A stretch of DNA of 22,745 bases, from the IMG/VR virus record IMGVR_UViG_3300030406_005579, positions 1 to 22,745 of that record; one strand, given 5' to 3'. Under the pieces are notes generated by a model. The model saw only the letters and a list, made by a program, of their open reading frames with translations, was not told the origin of the DNA and made no database searches. This stretch comes from a virus. A program made the position numbers and the translations under genes. How positions within the stretch are numbered: position 1 is the stretch's first letter; each line of letters begins with the position of its first letter. Positions 7,756 to 13,538 of the stretch are shown piece after piece.

Positions 7756-8428
7756 AGACAAATTTGAACTCTATGAAATAGAGGCAATTACGACACCCGA
7801 GGGTCGACAGTACAAAGTACCAAATTTATTATCTGGTACAGATTCTTTTGGACCCTCGGATGTCTTATATGAATCTGTTACGACTGCTTTAGGTAAACAA
7901 CCTGGCAGGATGGAATCACTAAGAGAGTGGAGAAAACGTGTTGGTTGGGATGAAGCCAACCGTATCAGTCGTAAAGCAGCAGGTCGTGGGACTGCTGTAC
8001 ATACCATCATCGAAAATTATCTAAACAATGTCGAGGATCCCTGCAAGGGTAAAATGCCAGATGCCGTTTCAATGTTCAAGTCACTACAGCCCATACTTGA
8101 TAAGAGCATATCAAAGGTCTATATGCAAGAAGCGCCCCTTTGGTCTTATAAATATAGATTGGCAGGAAGAGTCGACTGTGTTGCAGACATAAATGGCATG
8201 CTATCCGTCGTAGACTTTAAAACGTCTATGAAACCCAAAAAGAGAGAGTGGGTAGGAGATTACTTTTTACAGACTGCCGCTTATAGTCATATGATAAAAG
8301 AGATGTATGGCGAAAGCGTCAAACAAACAGTCATCTTCATTGCTGTTGAAGATAGAGATCCACAGATCTTTGTCGGAGACCCACATACAGACATAACACA
8401 CGAATTCTTTGAGCAAAGGATAGTATGA
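7739..8428 (+). CDS. PD-(D/E)XK nuclease, MGME1/Cas4-like exonuclease
   Basis: A 229-aa protein. It has GTAVHTIIE at 84-92 (helix with conserved His), then LAGRVDCVAD at 141-150 with D146, VVDFKTS at 157-163 with D159 and K161, and YFLQTAAYS with Q178: the RecB-like order of the PD-(D/E)XK exonucleases related to mitochondrial MGME1. Probable role: single-strand DNA exonuclease in replication or recombination. It is coupled to PhoH upstream and a lipoprotein downstream (ATGA-type overlap). Confidence 0.9.
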   Translation: MAFIHEDKFELYEIEAITTPEGRQYKVPNLLSGTDSFGPSDVLYESVTTALGKQPGRMESLREWRKRVGWDEANRISRKAAGRGTAVHTIIENYLNNVEDPCKGKMPDAVSMFKSLQPILDKSISKVYMQEAPLWSYKYRLAGRVDCVADINGMLSVVDFKTSMKPKKREWVGDYFLQTAAYSHMIKEMYGESVKQTVIFIAVEDRDPQIFVGDPHTDITHEFFEQRIV

Positions 8429-8901
8429 TGAAGAAGATACTTACATTCATAGCAGCAGGAATGATCCTCATTGGTTGTCAGACCACCGAAAAAGCACAAG
8501 CAGGCATAGAAATTATCGATGGTCCTCCTGTAGTTCCTCCTATAGCAGATGATAGGCCTTACCCTATAGTAACTGACTGGTACAAGGGTGATATTGTAGG
8601 AGCTCAGACACTCTGTAAAGACGAAGATGCCATCATGAAAATTGTTATGGCTGATACAAAGAGTGCAGATGCGGTACGAAAGTCAATGTATGCCCAATCA
8701 ATGATTGGTCAATGCGTCATATTGCCTCGAGCCATAGGCGTACCGATAATGGACGTTCTAGTTGAGTACACAGACTTTGCAAAGAGACCATCAGTCGTAC
8801 TGATCGTCGCTGTTCCACGATATCAGGGAGTGGTAGCGTACGTAATAGCGGGTGGCCGCAGAGGGCCACCCAAGGAAGAGAAAAAAAGTGAGGGAATTTA
8901 G
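8425..8901 (+). CDS. lipoprotein of unknown function
   Basis: A 158-aa protein with a lipoprotein signal: MMKKILTFIAAGMILIGC, lipobox LIGC with Cys at about residue 18. The mature part starts with a Pro-rich linker and contains two more cysteines (TLCKDED, GQCVIL) that could form a periplasmic disulfide. It is probably exported to the host envelope. ATG 8425 follows AAAGGA and overlaps the nuclease stop. Its 3' end meets the leftward gene tail to tail, with a four-base overlap. Confidence 0.8.
   Translation: MMKKILTFIAAGMILIGCQTTEKAQAGIEIIDGPPVVPPIADDRPYPIVTDWYKGDIVGAQTLCKDEDAIMKIVMADTKSADAVRKSMYAQSMIGQCVILPRAIGVPIMDVLVEYTDFAKRPSVVLIVAVPRYQGVVAYVIAGGRRGPPKEEKKSEGI
8850..8871. terminator. hairpin at a convergent gene junction
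   Basis: GGGTGGCC (8850-8857) pairs perfectly with GGCCACCC (8864-8871) around a six-base loop. It lies inside the last codons of the lipoprotein gene, 27 bp before the convergent stop codons. There is no U tract, so it may be a partial or bidirectional transcription block, or an mRNA-end stabiliser. Confidence 0.5.
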
Positions 8902-9383
8902 TCTACGTGAGACAAGATATTCTGTTTGAGATCATCAAGTGAGTTCTCGTTAGCCTGATATCGGATACCAATACCACCCTTGTTGACCCACCGCTCAATG
9001 TTCTCTGGCTTGTCGTCGATGAGAATATTAGGCACACCATTTGTGGTAGCATACTTCTCCTTACGACCCGTAAAGATAGCCTCTTGTGGGCGGTAGTCGT
9101 GTTTGTCAAGCCAGTGGCGCTTCCAGAAGGAACTGTTCTCATGATCGTCACGGAGTGGGCTCGATAGAATTGACCACTCACCGTCGGTCACCTCATCCAC
9201 GAAAGCAATCAGCTCGTCAGATGTCTTGAATTTAGGAATACGACCGAAGAAGTCCGTGCCCTTCAGAGCTTTAATCGACTCGTCCCTGTTAGGAAGGTCC
9301 TTCCAGTGCTTCACATCATAGTGTGAAGCCAACTCCTTGAAGAAGTCGGCAATCACACCATCCATATCAACGTATATCGTCAT
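8898..9383 (-). CDS. 5'(3')-deoxyribonucleotidase (NT5C-like HAD phosphatase)
   Basis: A 161-aa HAD-superfamily enzyme that removes phosphate from deoxynucleoside monophosphates. Motif I is YVDMDGVIADFF with nucleophile D6 and acid D8, motif II ILSSPL near 72-77, motif III lysine in GRKEKY near 108, and motif IV NILIDDKPENIERW with D123-D124. Length fits the NT5C type. Last gene of a leftward operon; its ATG touches the stop of the preceding gene. Confidence 0.92.
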   Translation of the reverse strand: MTIYVDMDGVIADFFKELASHYDVKHWKDLPNRDESIKALKGTDFFGRIPKFKTSDELIAFVDEVTDGEWSILSSPLRDDHENSSFWKRHWLDKHDYRPQEAIFTGRKEKYATTNGVPNILIDDKPENIERWVNKGGIGIRYQANENSLDDLKQNILSHVD

Positions 9384-9661
9384 TATGCAGCCTCTTCAAT
9401 ATCGTCAAAAAATCCCATTTCGTGATTCACAAAATTCCATCCGAGATCCTCACCTACAGCATCTAAGATCTCATCACGGATAGAAGTATCGAGGTCGGCA
9501 ACAAAGTCAAAGTTGCCTTCACCGATTTCGATCTGCTTCATGACTCGAAACGCAGCAACTGCATCCTCGATGAACATCTCCCTCATGTCTGGAGCATCCT
9601 CCCAGGTTTCATCTTGAGCCCGATCCAGATTAGCATCGATAACAAGTTGTAAGTTCTTCAT
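9383..9661 (-). CDS. small acidic protein
   Basis: A 92-aa Asp/Glu-rich protein (MKNLQLVIDANLDRAQDETWEDAPDM..., ending FFDDIEEAA). I chose ATG at 9661 because AAGGAG precedes it by six bases; the in-frame ATG at 9682 lies at the predicted transcription start and would add MMNKETD. Function unknown; very acidic small early proteins can be DNA mimics or inhibitors, which is speculation. It is transcribed from P4. Confidence 0.75.
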   Translation of the reverse strand: MKNLQLVIDANLDRAQDETWEDAPDMREMFIEDAVAAFRVMKQIEIGEGNFDFVADLDTSIRDEILDAVGEDLGWNFVNHEMGFFDDIEEAA

Positions 9662-9688
9662 GTCTGTCTCCTTATTCATCATAGGTAC

Positions 9689-9717
9689 ATTCTATACCCA
9701 AAAAAGAAATATGTCAA
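9689..9717 (-). promoter_or_regulatory. sigma70-like early promoter (P4), leftward
   Basis: On the minus strand, TTGACA (9717-9712) and TAGAAT (9694-9689) with a 17-bp spacer. Six bases later comes ATGATGAATAAGGAG, the shared leader. The -35 box begins two bases after the upstream gene's terminator T tract. Confidence 0.85.
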
Positions 9718-9718
9718 C

Positions 9719-9741
9719 AAAAAAGGCTATTTTTTATAGCC
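9719..9741 (-). terminator. intrinsic terminator of the ATPase gene
   Basis: On the minus strand, GGCTAT pairs with ATAGCC around a five-A loop and is followed by six T residues. The TAA stop of the ATPase gene lies in the hairpin itself. The next promoter starts directly after, so the terminator insulates two leftward units. Confidence 0.85.
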
Positions 9742-10615
9742 CCTTGCAGCAAGTGACACGAGCCATTTTATCAAAGGATCGGCTATCCCGCTTGATGAGA
9801 TCACCGAGTTTGATGGCTATGCGGAGAGAGAACTCACGGATGTGATCCTGATTGTTCTCAATGAAGGCAATGACCTTTTTCTCCTGTGGTCGGGACAGAC
9901 CACGTTTTTGAAGCAGGCCCTGCTTGATGACCTGTTTCATGCGGATCAGGTAGTCACGGCGAGTTTTCATCGCCAAGTCGATGTAGTGTGACCGAGAGAT
10001 CATCGCCTGAAGGTGAGGAGCGAGTTTCCCGCCCTTTTCGGCAATCGCATCGAAGTCGAGGTTCGATATGAATATGATCGTCCCATCGAACTGAAACTGT
10101 CGAGGAATGAGAGTTGCAGTCGTGTCATCCATCATGTTGAACTCTGCCAGATAGGACACACGGCGACGGTCGGTGCTGTCACATACAGCCTTTAGCATCG
10201 CCAGAGTGGCGTCGTCAAGGAACAGACTATCGGAGTCATCAAAGACAATGACCTGACCCTTCTGACGGAACTGGTAGAGAGTCTTGAACAGACCCGTAGC
10301 CTTGACATATCCACGAATGACTGTGTGTTTACGCTCATCGGGATCCCATTTAGCGAGGCAGTCCTCAACGGTATAAGACTTGCCGAGACCAGCAGGACCG
10401 GAAACAATCAGCGAGTTGATGTCGCCCTGTAGGGCTGCATTGGTGATTGTCTCGAGAACTTCAAATCGGTCACGCAGCTTGCGGTCGATCTGAGCATCGG
10501 TCTCACCGGTTGTGATGTTAGAGGGTGCGTCTAGCTCGAACATCTTGAGAGCTGACTTACGAGCCTTACTTACAGGCTTCTTACTCTTAGAGCGATCATA
10601 TATGCCACGTGGCAT
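9734..10615 (-). CDS. AAA+ family ATPase
   Basis: A 293-aa protein. Walker A is GPAGLGKS at 73-80, Walker B is VIVFDD at 122-127 followed by SDSLF, and sensor 1 is FISN at 182-185. Arginines near 191-220 (SRSHYIDLAMKTRRDYLIR) could include the finger. The first 20 residues are basic. A single-domain AAA+ protein of this length could be a remodeller or replication accessory factor; the partner is unknown. AAGGAG precedes ATG 10615. It has its own promoter (P5) and terminator. Confidence 0.88.
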   Translation of the reverse strand: MPRGIYDRSKSKKPVSKARKSALKMFELDAPSNITTGETDAQIDRKLRDRFEVLETITNAALQGDINSLIVSGPAGLGKSYTVEDCLAKWDPDERKHTVIRGYVKATGLFKTLYQFRQKGQVIVFDDSDSLFLDDATLAMLKAVCDSTDRRRVSYLAEFNMMDDTTATLIPRQFQFDGTIIFISNLDFDAIAEKGGKLAPHLQAMISRSHYIDLAMKTRRDYLIRMKQVIKQGLLQKRGLSRPQEKKVIAFIENNQDHIREFSLRIAIKLGDLIKRDSRSFDKMARVTCCKGL

Positions 10616-10642
10616 TGGTATCTCCTTGTTGATTCATCATAA

Positions 10643-10696
10643 GTACATACTATCAGGTCAAGCCCGATATGTCAACCGTTTTTTTAAAAAAAGTTT
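10643..10696 (-). repeat. promoter cassette repeat, copy 1 (inverted relative to copy 2)
   Basis: 10668-10696 is the exact reverse complement of 12444-12472 (29 bases: AAAC, seven T, seven A, CGG, TTGACATA). 10643-10659 is likewise identical to 12481-12497 reversed (GACCTGATAGTATGTAC). The two copies differ only in the intervening spacer, so whole regulatory cassettes have been duplicated. Confidence 0.9.
10647..10675 (-). promoter_or_regulatory. sigma70-like early promoter (P5), leftward
   Basis: On the minus strand, TTGACA (10675-10670), 17-bp spacer, TAGTAT (10652-10647), then six bases and ATGATGAAT. The upstream T7A7 tract is a possible UP element. It drives the AAA+ ATPase gene. Confidence 0.85.
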
Positions 10697-10734
10697 TGTT
10701 ATGCATCAATGGGTTAGAACTTTTATCAAAAAAG

Positions 10735-11247
10735 TTATGAGGCAACGGCATACAGTACGGCTTTGGAGTCGTATAAGTCAAAGGCTTCGGTGTAGAGTTC
10801 GGTCTTGCCAATGCGAGGGAAGTCGACAACACGTGAGCGAGGAGACTTACGGGCAAAGAGGCAGAGTCGACTGTCTTTAGCGAGTTCGTTCCATACAAAG
10901 CGACCACCGGGACTCTGACTGTCACCGGCTTGAAGCGAATAACCCTTTCTGATAAGGAAACTGTATGCCAAACGAGCAATACCATTACCTCGATACCACT
11001 GAGAGACCTGAACCATATCAACATGCCAGAATGAGCCACGCTTAGATAGTGTAATATTAGCCACAATACGGTACTGACCCTTTCTCACACGGCTCTGATC
11101 ATATATCCATATATCTCTATAGTCATCCTCATGGGACTCATCAGAGTAGACATCAAATCCACGAACTCGACCGAGTCTTACAAGGTCCTCATATACGGAA
11201 CCCCAACCCAATTGTACACGCTTTGATAGAGTAATACGGTCAGGCAT
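10735..11247 (-). CDS. GNAT-like acetyltransferase
   Basis: A 170-aa protein. The core VDMVQVSQWYRGNGIARLAYSFLIRKGYSLQAGDSQSPGGRFVWNELA resembles the acetyl-CoA binding loop of GNAT enzymes (R/Q-x-x-G-x-G/A, here YRGNGIA near residues 85-91), followed by the usual helix and strand. Substrate unknown; phage GNAT proteins may modify host proteins. GAGGAG precedes ATG 11247. It is the first gene left of the divergent spacer; I find no convincing promoter of the P4/P5 type upstream. Confidence 0.72.
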   Translation of the reverse strand: MPDRITLSKRVQLGWGSVYEDLVRLGRVRGFDVYSDESHEDDYRDIWIYDQSRVRKGQYRIVANITLSKRGSFWHVDMVQVSQWYRGNGIARLAYSFLIRKGYSLQAGDSQSPGGRFVWNELAKDSRLCLFARKSPRSRVVDFPRIGKTELYTEAFDLYDSKAVLYAVAS

Positions 11248-11531
11248 AGATCTCTCCTCTTACATACAGCTGAAACTAGAGCTTGTACGCATCATAACAC
11301 ATTGAGCATAAACATATTTTTCCGTTACATCCGTGTGTTTGTTTACGGCGGCAACCACAGAAAAAACCGTATGCATTCCACTGTTCATATATGCATACTA
11401 CAACGCCCATCCCAGGCTGTAAATATATTTTTTATACGGAACTGCATTTTTATTTGTTTTCACTTCAAACACTTAGCTCTAACCCATTGAGATCATTGAC
11501 AATAAAAATGTACGTTCTGCTGCGTTTTTGT
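11248..11531. other. divergent intergenic spacer, about 280 bp, apparently non-coding
   Basis: This AT-rich stretch separates the leftward GNAT gene from the rightward early promoters. An open frame at 11302-11490 gives Phe/Ile/His-rich protein without a ribosome site and is unlikely to be real. The spacer holds an inverted repeat at 11369-11398, T-rich runs, and a 13-base TCTAACCCATTGA (11478-11490) repeated in reverse at 10706-10718. It could contain the leftward promoter, operators or an origin. Confidence 0.6.
11369..11398. repeat. inverted repeat, possible operator
   Basis: GTATGCAT (11369-11376) and ATGCATAC (11391-11398) are perfect reverse complements separated by 14 bp, centre to centre 22 bp, about two helical turns. 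Each arm also contains the palindrome ATGCAT. This geometry suits two dimers binding on one DNA face. Confidence 0.5.
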
Positions 11532-11560
11532 TTGACACATACTATATGGCCTGTTAGAAT
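11532..11560 (+). promoter_or_regulatory. sigma70-like early promoter (P6)
   Basis: TTGACA (11532-11537), 17-bp spacer, TAGAAT (11555-11560), six bases, then ATGATGAATAAGGA. The upstream GCTGCGTTTTTG is shared with P7. Confidence 0.87.
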
Positions 11561-11587
11561 ACACCTATGATGAATAAGGAAATGAAC

Positions 11588-11809
11588 ATGCAAAAACACC
11601 ACACCTTCTCGTTTACCGTTTTGACAAACGAAACCTTCGACTTCGACTTGCTCCCTCAATTCTCTTCCGAACACGGAGTCCAATCCCACCAGCGTCCACT
11701 CGACGAGGGAGTTATTATTACATTCTCCTCCGATAACCTCGACTGTCTCGAAGAAGTTCGCGAACAGCTCTCCTTCCTCAACCCCTACAATATCCAGATA
11801 AAAAAATAA
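11588..11809 (+). CDS. small early hypothetical protein
   Basis: A 73-aa protein from ATG 11588, chosen because AAGGA lies seven bases upstream; in-frame ATGs at 11567, 11570 and 11582 exist, the first at the predicted transcript start. Pattern HTFSFTVLTNETFDFDLL...EGVIITFSSDNLDCLEEVREQLSFLNPYNIQI reads as an alternating beta-alpha mini-domain. Codons here use more C-ending forms than the genes at 1-8900. Single-gene unit between P6 and P7. Function unknown. Confidence 0.7.
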   Translation: MQKHHTFSFTVLTNETFDFDLLPQFSSEHGVQSHQRPLDEGVIITFSSDNLDCLEEVREQLSFLNPYNIQIKK

Positions 11810-11837
11810 AAAAAATAGTATTTGGCTGCGTTTTTTG

Positions 11838-11866
11838 TTGACACACCTCTCTTAACCATATAGAAT
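11838..11866 (+). promoter_or_regulatory. sigma70-like early promoter (P7)
   Basis: TTGACA (11838-11843), 17-bp spacer, TAGAAT (11861-11866). The upstream GGCTGCGTTTTTTG nearly matches P6, while the start region differs (ATCAAATAGGGA in place of ATGATGAATAAGGA). Confidence 0.85.
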
Positions 11867-11892
11867 GTAACCATCAAATAGGGAATATGAAC

Positions 11893-12129
11893 ATGACAAA
11901 CTTTGACATCTCCGCCTTCGCCACAGACACTTCATTCATGAACGGTCGTGCAGTCGTTTCGATCGACACCGGTTCCCCCGAGAACAAGCGTGACATCCCC
12001 TGTGAAGGGTGTGAGTTTGCCGACAAGTGCGCCGCTAAGTTCCTTGAGTGTGCCGCCTTCCGTAACTGGGCTTCCCGCGGTGACTTTGCCGACCGTGACG
12101 TTGCTCGCCTGATCCGAGGTGCAAAATAA
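11893..12129 (+). CDS. small four-cysteine protein, likely metal-binding
   Basis: A 78-aa protein with PCEGCEFADKCAAKFLECAAF: spacing C-x2-C-x5-C-x6-C, suited to zinc or an iron-sulfur cluster. The tail is RNWASRGDFADRDVARLIRG. ATG 11893 is preferred over 11887 because the AGGGA ribosome site is too close to the latter. TAATG overlap with the next gene. Possibly a small transcription or host-takeover factor; that is inferred only from size, position and cysteines. Confidence 0.78.
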   Translation: MTNFDISAFATDTSFMNGRAVVSIDTGSPENKRDIPCEGCEFADKCAAKFLECAAFRNWASRGDFADRDVARLIRGAK

Positions 12130-12359
12130 TGAGTACCATTTTCCGGAAAAATCGATATCTTAATCTTTACGCTAAAGGTGAGTCGGTTCACGGACCGAGT
12201 GTTGTTGCGTACCTCTGGGGACATGGCAACTACAAGTACAGTATCGAGCACCGATCCGACGGTCGTGAAATCGACCTCGTGAAAATCCATGGCACGTATG
12301 AGACCGCTATGGAGATCTTCGATGGTGAGATCATGCCTGATACGGGAGTCTTGATGTGA
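12129..12359 (+). CDS. small early hypothetical protein
   Basis: A 76-aa protein (MSTIFRKNRYLNLYAKGESVHGPSVVAYLWGHGNYKYSIEHR...ETAMEIFDGEIM), probably a small beta-rich fold. The ATG overlaps the previous TAA, so it is coupled to the four-cysteine protein. Its own stop overlaps the GTG of a micro-ORF. No family recognised. Confidence 0.7.
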   Translation: MSTIFRKNRYLNLYAKGESVHGPSVVAYLWGHGNYKYSIEHRSDGREIDLVKIHGTYETAMEIFDGEIMPDTGVLM

Positions 12360-12445
12360 GAGAGGCACTGACACGCATATCTGAGTTCGTATGTCTGCTA
12401 GGTGTGTTCGCCGTAGGGTATGTAGCACTTATCGCTTTTTCCTAA
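12356..12445 (+). CDS. 29-aa membrane micro-protein
   Basis: GTG at 12356 overlaps the previous TGA. The product MREALTRISEFVCLLGVFAV... is one hydrophobic helix ending GYVALIAFS. The stop at 12443-12445 is just before the P8 cassette repeat. Coupled start, single TM helix and snug fit favour a real gene, but it is short and unverified. Confidence 0.5.
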   Translation: MREALTRISEFVCLLGVFAVGYVALIAFS

Positions 12446-12497
12446 ACTTTTTTTAAAAAAACGGTTGACATACACCGATAGACCTGATAGTATGTAC
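12444..12497 (+). repeat. promoter cassette repeat, copy 2
   Basis: Matches copy 1 at 10643-10696 in inverted orientation: 29 of 29 bases in the upstream block and 17 of 17 around the -10 box. It carries promoter P8. Confidence 0.9.
12465..12493 (+). promoter_or_regulatory. sigma70-like early promoter (P8)
   Basis: TTGACA (12465-12470), 17-bp spacer, TAGTAT (12488-12493), six bases, then ATGATGAATAAAGGAG. The T7A7 tract upstream may act as an UP element or a weak terminator of the preceding unit. Confidence 0.87.
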
Positions 12498-12523
12498 ATA
12501 TGATGAATAAAGGAGATATGAAC

Positions 12524-12772
12524 ATGCATGCAAACGAAGCACACGTTGGTGACACAGTCCGTTCCTACGATTTCAAGCCGATGGAAGGACGTGGTGACTG
12601 CTACATCGAGGGAATAGTCCTAGAGAAGGCAGCCGGTATGTATCACATTGCCGTACAGCGCCGCATGTTTGATGGAGAGTTCGTCGACGTCACTCCTGGT
12701 GAGACAGTCCAGACAGCGTTCAAGACTCTGTTCATGGAGTGGGCTGGTCGGATCACTAAACTCGCAGTATAG
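12524..12772 (+). CDS. small early hypothetical protein
   Basis: An 82-aa protein from ATG 12524, eight bases after AAAGGAG. Sequence MHANEAHVGDTVRSYDF...CYIEGIVLEK...YHIAVQRRMFDGEFV alternates like a small SH3-like beta-barrel (VGDTVRSYD then EGIVLEK). Function unknown. In-frame ATGs at 12500, 12503 and 12518 lie in the leader. The 139 bp after it hold no convincing gene. Confidence 0.72.
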   Translation: MHANEAHVGDTVRSYDFKPMEGRGDCYIEGIVLEKAAGMYHIAVQRRMFDGEFVDVTPGETVQTAFKTLFMEWAGRITKLAV

Positions 12773-12911
12773 GCTAGGGCGTATTATATATTGGCTCGAG
12801 TCCTGCGTATATGTTGGCCTAGACTATCTAAGATGAGCCCAAAAACCCAGTTACCCCCAAGTAAAAGCACCCCTCAAGCTCGCTTAAGCTAAAACAAGGA
12901 GTTACCCCTCG

Positions 12912-13133
12912 ATGAAGTTTGTAAATCTTGACGCGGATCCGCGGATTGCAGCAAGAGTTCCCACCAAAGACGGCGGACACTTTATAGTTCTGCACCGTGA
13001 TACCCGAGGCATGGCAGGAGCACAAGACAAGTTTCTGATGCGGACTCTGAATAGGGGTGTAGTCACGGACTACGGTACTCATGTATCAGTGGAGAGTGCA
13101 ATGCAGTTTGCAAAGAATAGGAGCATCATATGA
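12912..13133 (+). CDS. small hypothetical protein
   Basis: A 73-aa protein (MKFVNLDADPRIAARVPTKDGGHFIVLHRDTRGMAGAQDKF...SVESAMQFAKNRSII). AAGGAG lies ten bases upstream of the ATG. It overlaps the next gene by four bases (ATGA). No recognised domain. Confidence 0.7.
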   Translation: MKFVNLDADPRIAARVPTKDGGHFIVLHRDTRGMAGAQDKFLMRTLNRGVVTDYGTHVSVESAMQFAKNRSII

Positions 13134-13435
13134 GTGCATATCCGAATATCCGAGAAGTTTCACCGAACCGCTTGATCTCGTACTACATGATGAGTTCATA
13201 TCTGTATTACCAAAAGGATCAAAGCGTTCTCTCAGATCCTGACTTTGATGATATGTGCAAGCGTATACTGAGCGAGTGGAAGAGTATCACACACCAGCAC
13301 AAGCGTAGAGTGAGCCGCAAGGCTCTAGAAGCGGGCACGGGTTACTCCATCAAGCGCTACCCCACGATAGTGATGTCGGCAGCGGAGCTATGGTATGAGG
13401 AGTGGCAGAAAGAATTAGCAGCTTCAAAAAAATAG
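13130..13435 (+). CDS. small protein resembling the LigA N-terminal (Ia) helical pattern
   Basis: A 101-aa protein. The segment NRLISYYMMSSYLYYQKDQSVLSDPDFDDMCKRILSEW recalls domain Ia of NAD-dependent DNA ligase (HxYYxxDxPxISDxEYDxL), which binds the NMN half of NAD+. No adenylation lysine motif or other ligase domain is present, so it is not a ligase; it could be an NMN/NAD-binding or helical adaptor. Translationally coupled to the gene before. Confidence 0.68.
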   Translation: MSAYPNIREVSPNRLISYYMMSSYLYYQKDQSVLSDPDFDDMCKRILSEWKSITHQHKRRVSRKALEAGTGYSIKRYPTIVMSAAELWYEEWQKELAASKK

Positions 13436-13465
13436 CTAAGATCAATACTTTTTTTCGGAAAGTTA

Positions 13466-13494
13466 TTTACTTTATTAAAAGTTTGGTGTAGAAT
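13466..13494 (+). promoter_or_regulatory. sigma70-like promoter (P9)
   Basis: TTTACT (13466-13471), 17-bp spacer, TAGAAT (13489-13494). The -35 box is weaker than in P4-P8. It sits 45 bp upstream of the DUF932 gene, whose ribosome site is AAAGGAG at 13523-13529. Confidence 0.7.
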
Positions 13495-13538
13495 TACTTA
13501 TACGATGCGAAATGTGACCAACAAAGGAGATACACACT

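Noticed and set aside
8147-8154. TATAAATA-like late promoter inside the nuclease gene
   Set aside because: It lies within a conserved coding sequence and no late gene follows; chance match is likely.
10681-10735. Intrinsic terminator after the GNAT gene
   Set aside because: AACTTTT/AAAAGTT can pair on the minus strand but is AT-only and not followed by a T tract.
11302-11490. 62-aa ORF in the divergent spacer
   Set aside because: No ribosome site, composition rich in Phe/Ile/His/Cys as expected from AT-rich non-coding DNA, and it overlaps the inverted repeat.
12833-12892. 19-aa ORF between 12772 and 12912
   Set aside because: No ribosome site and no sign of a domain; more likely leader sequence.
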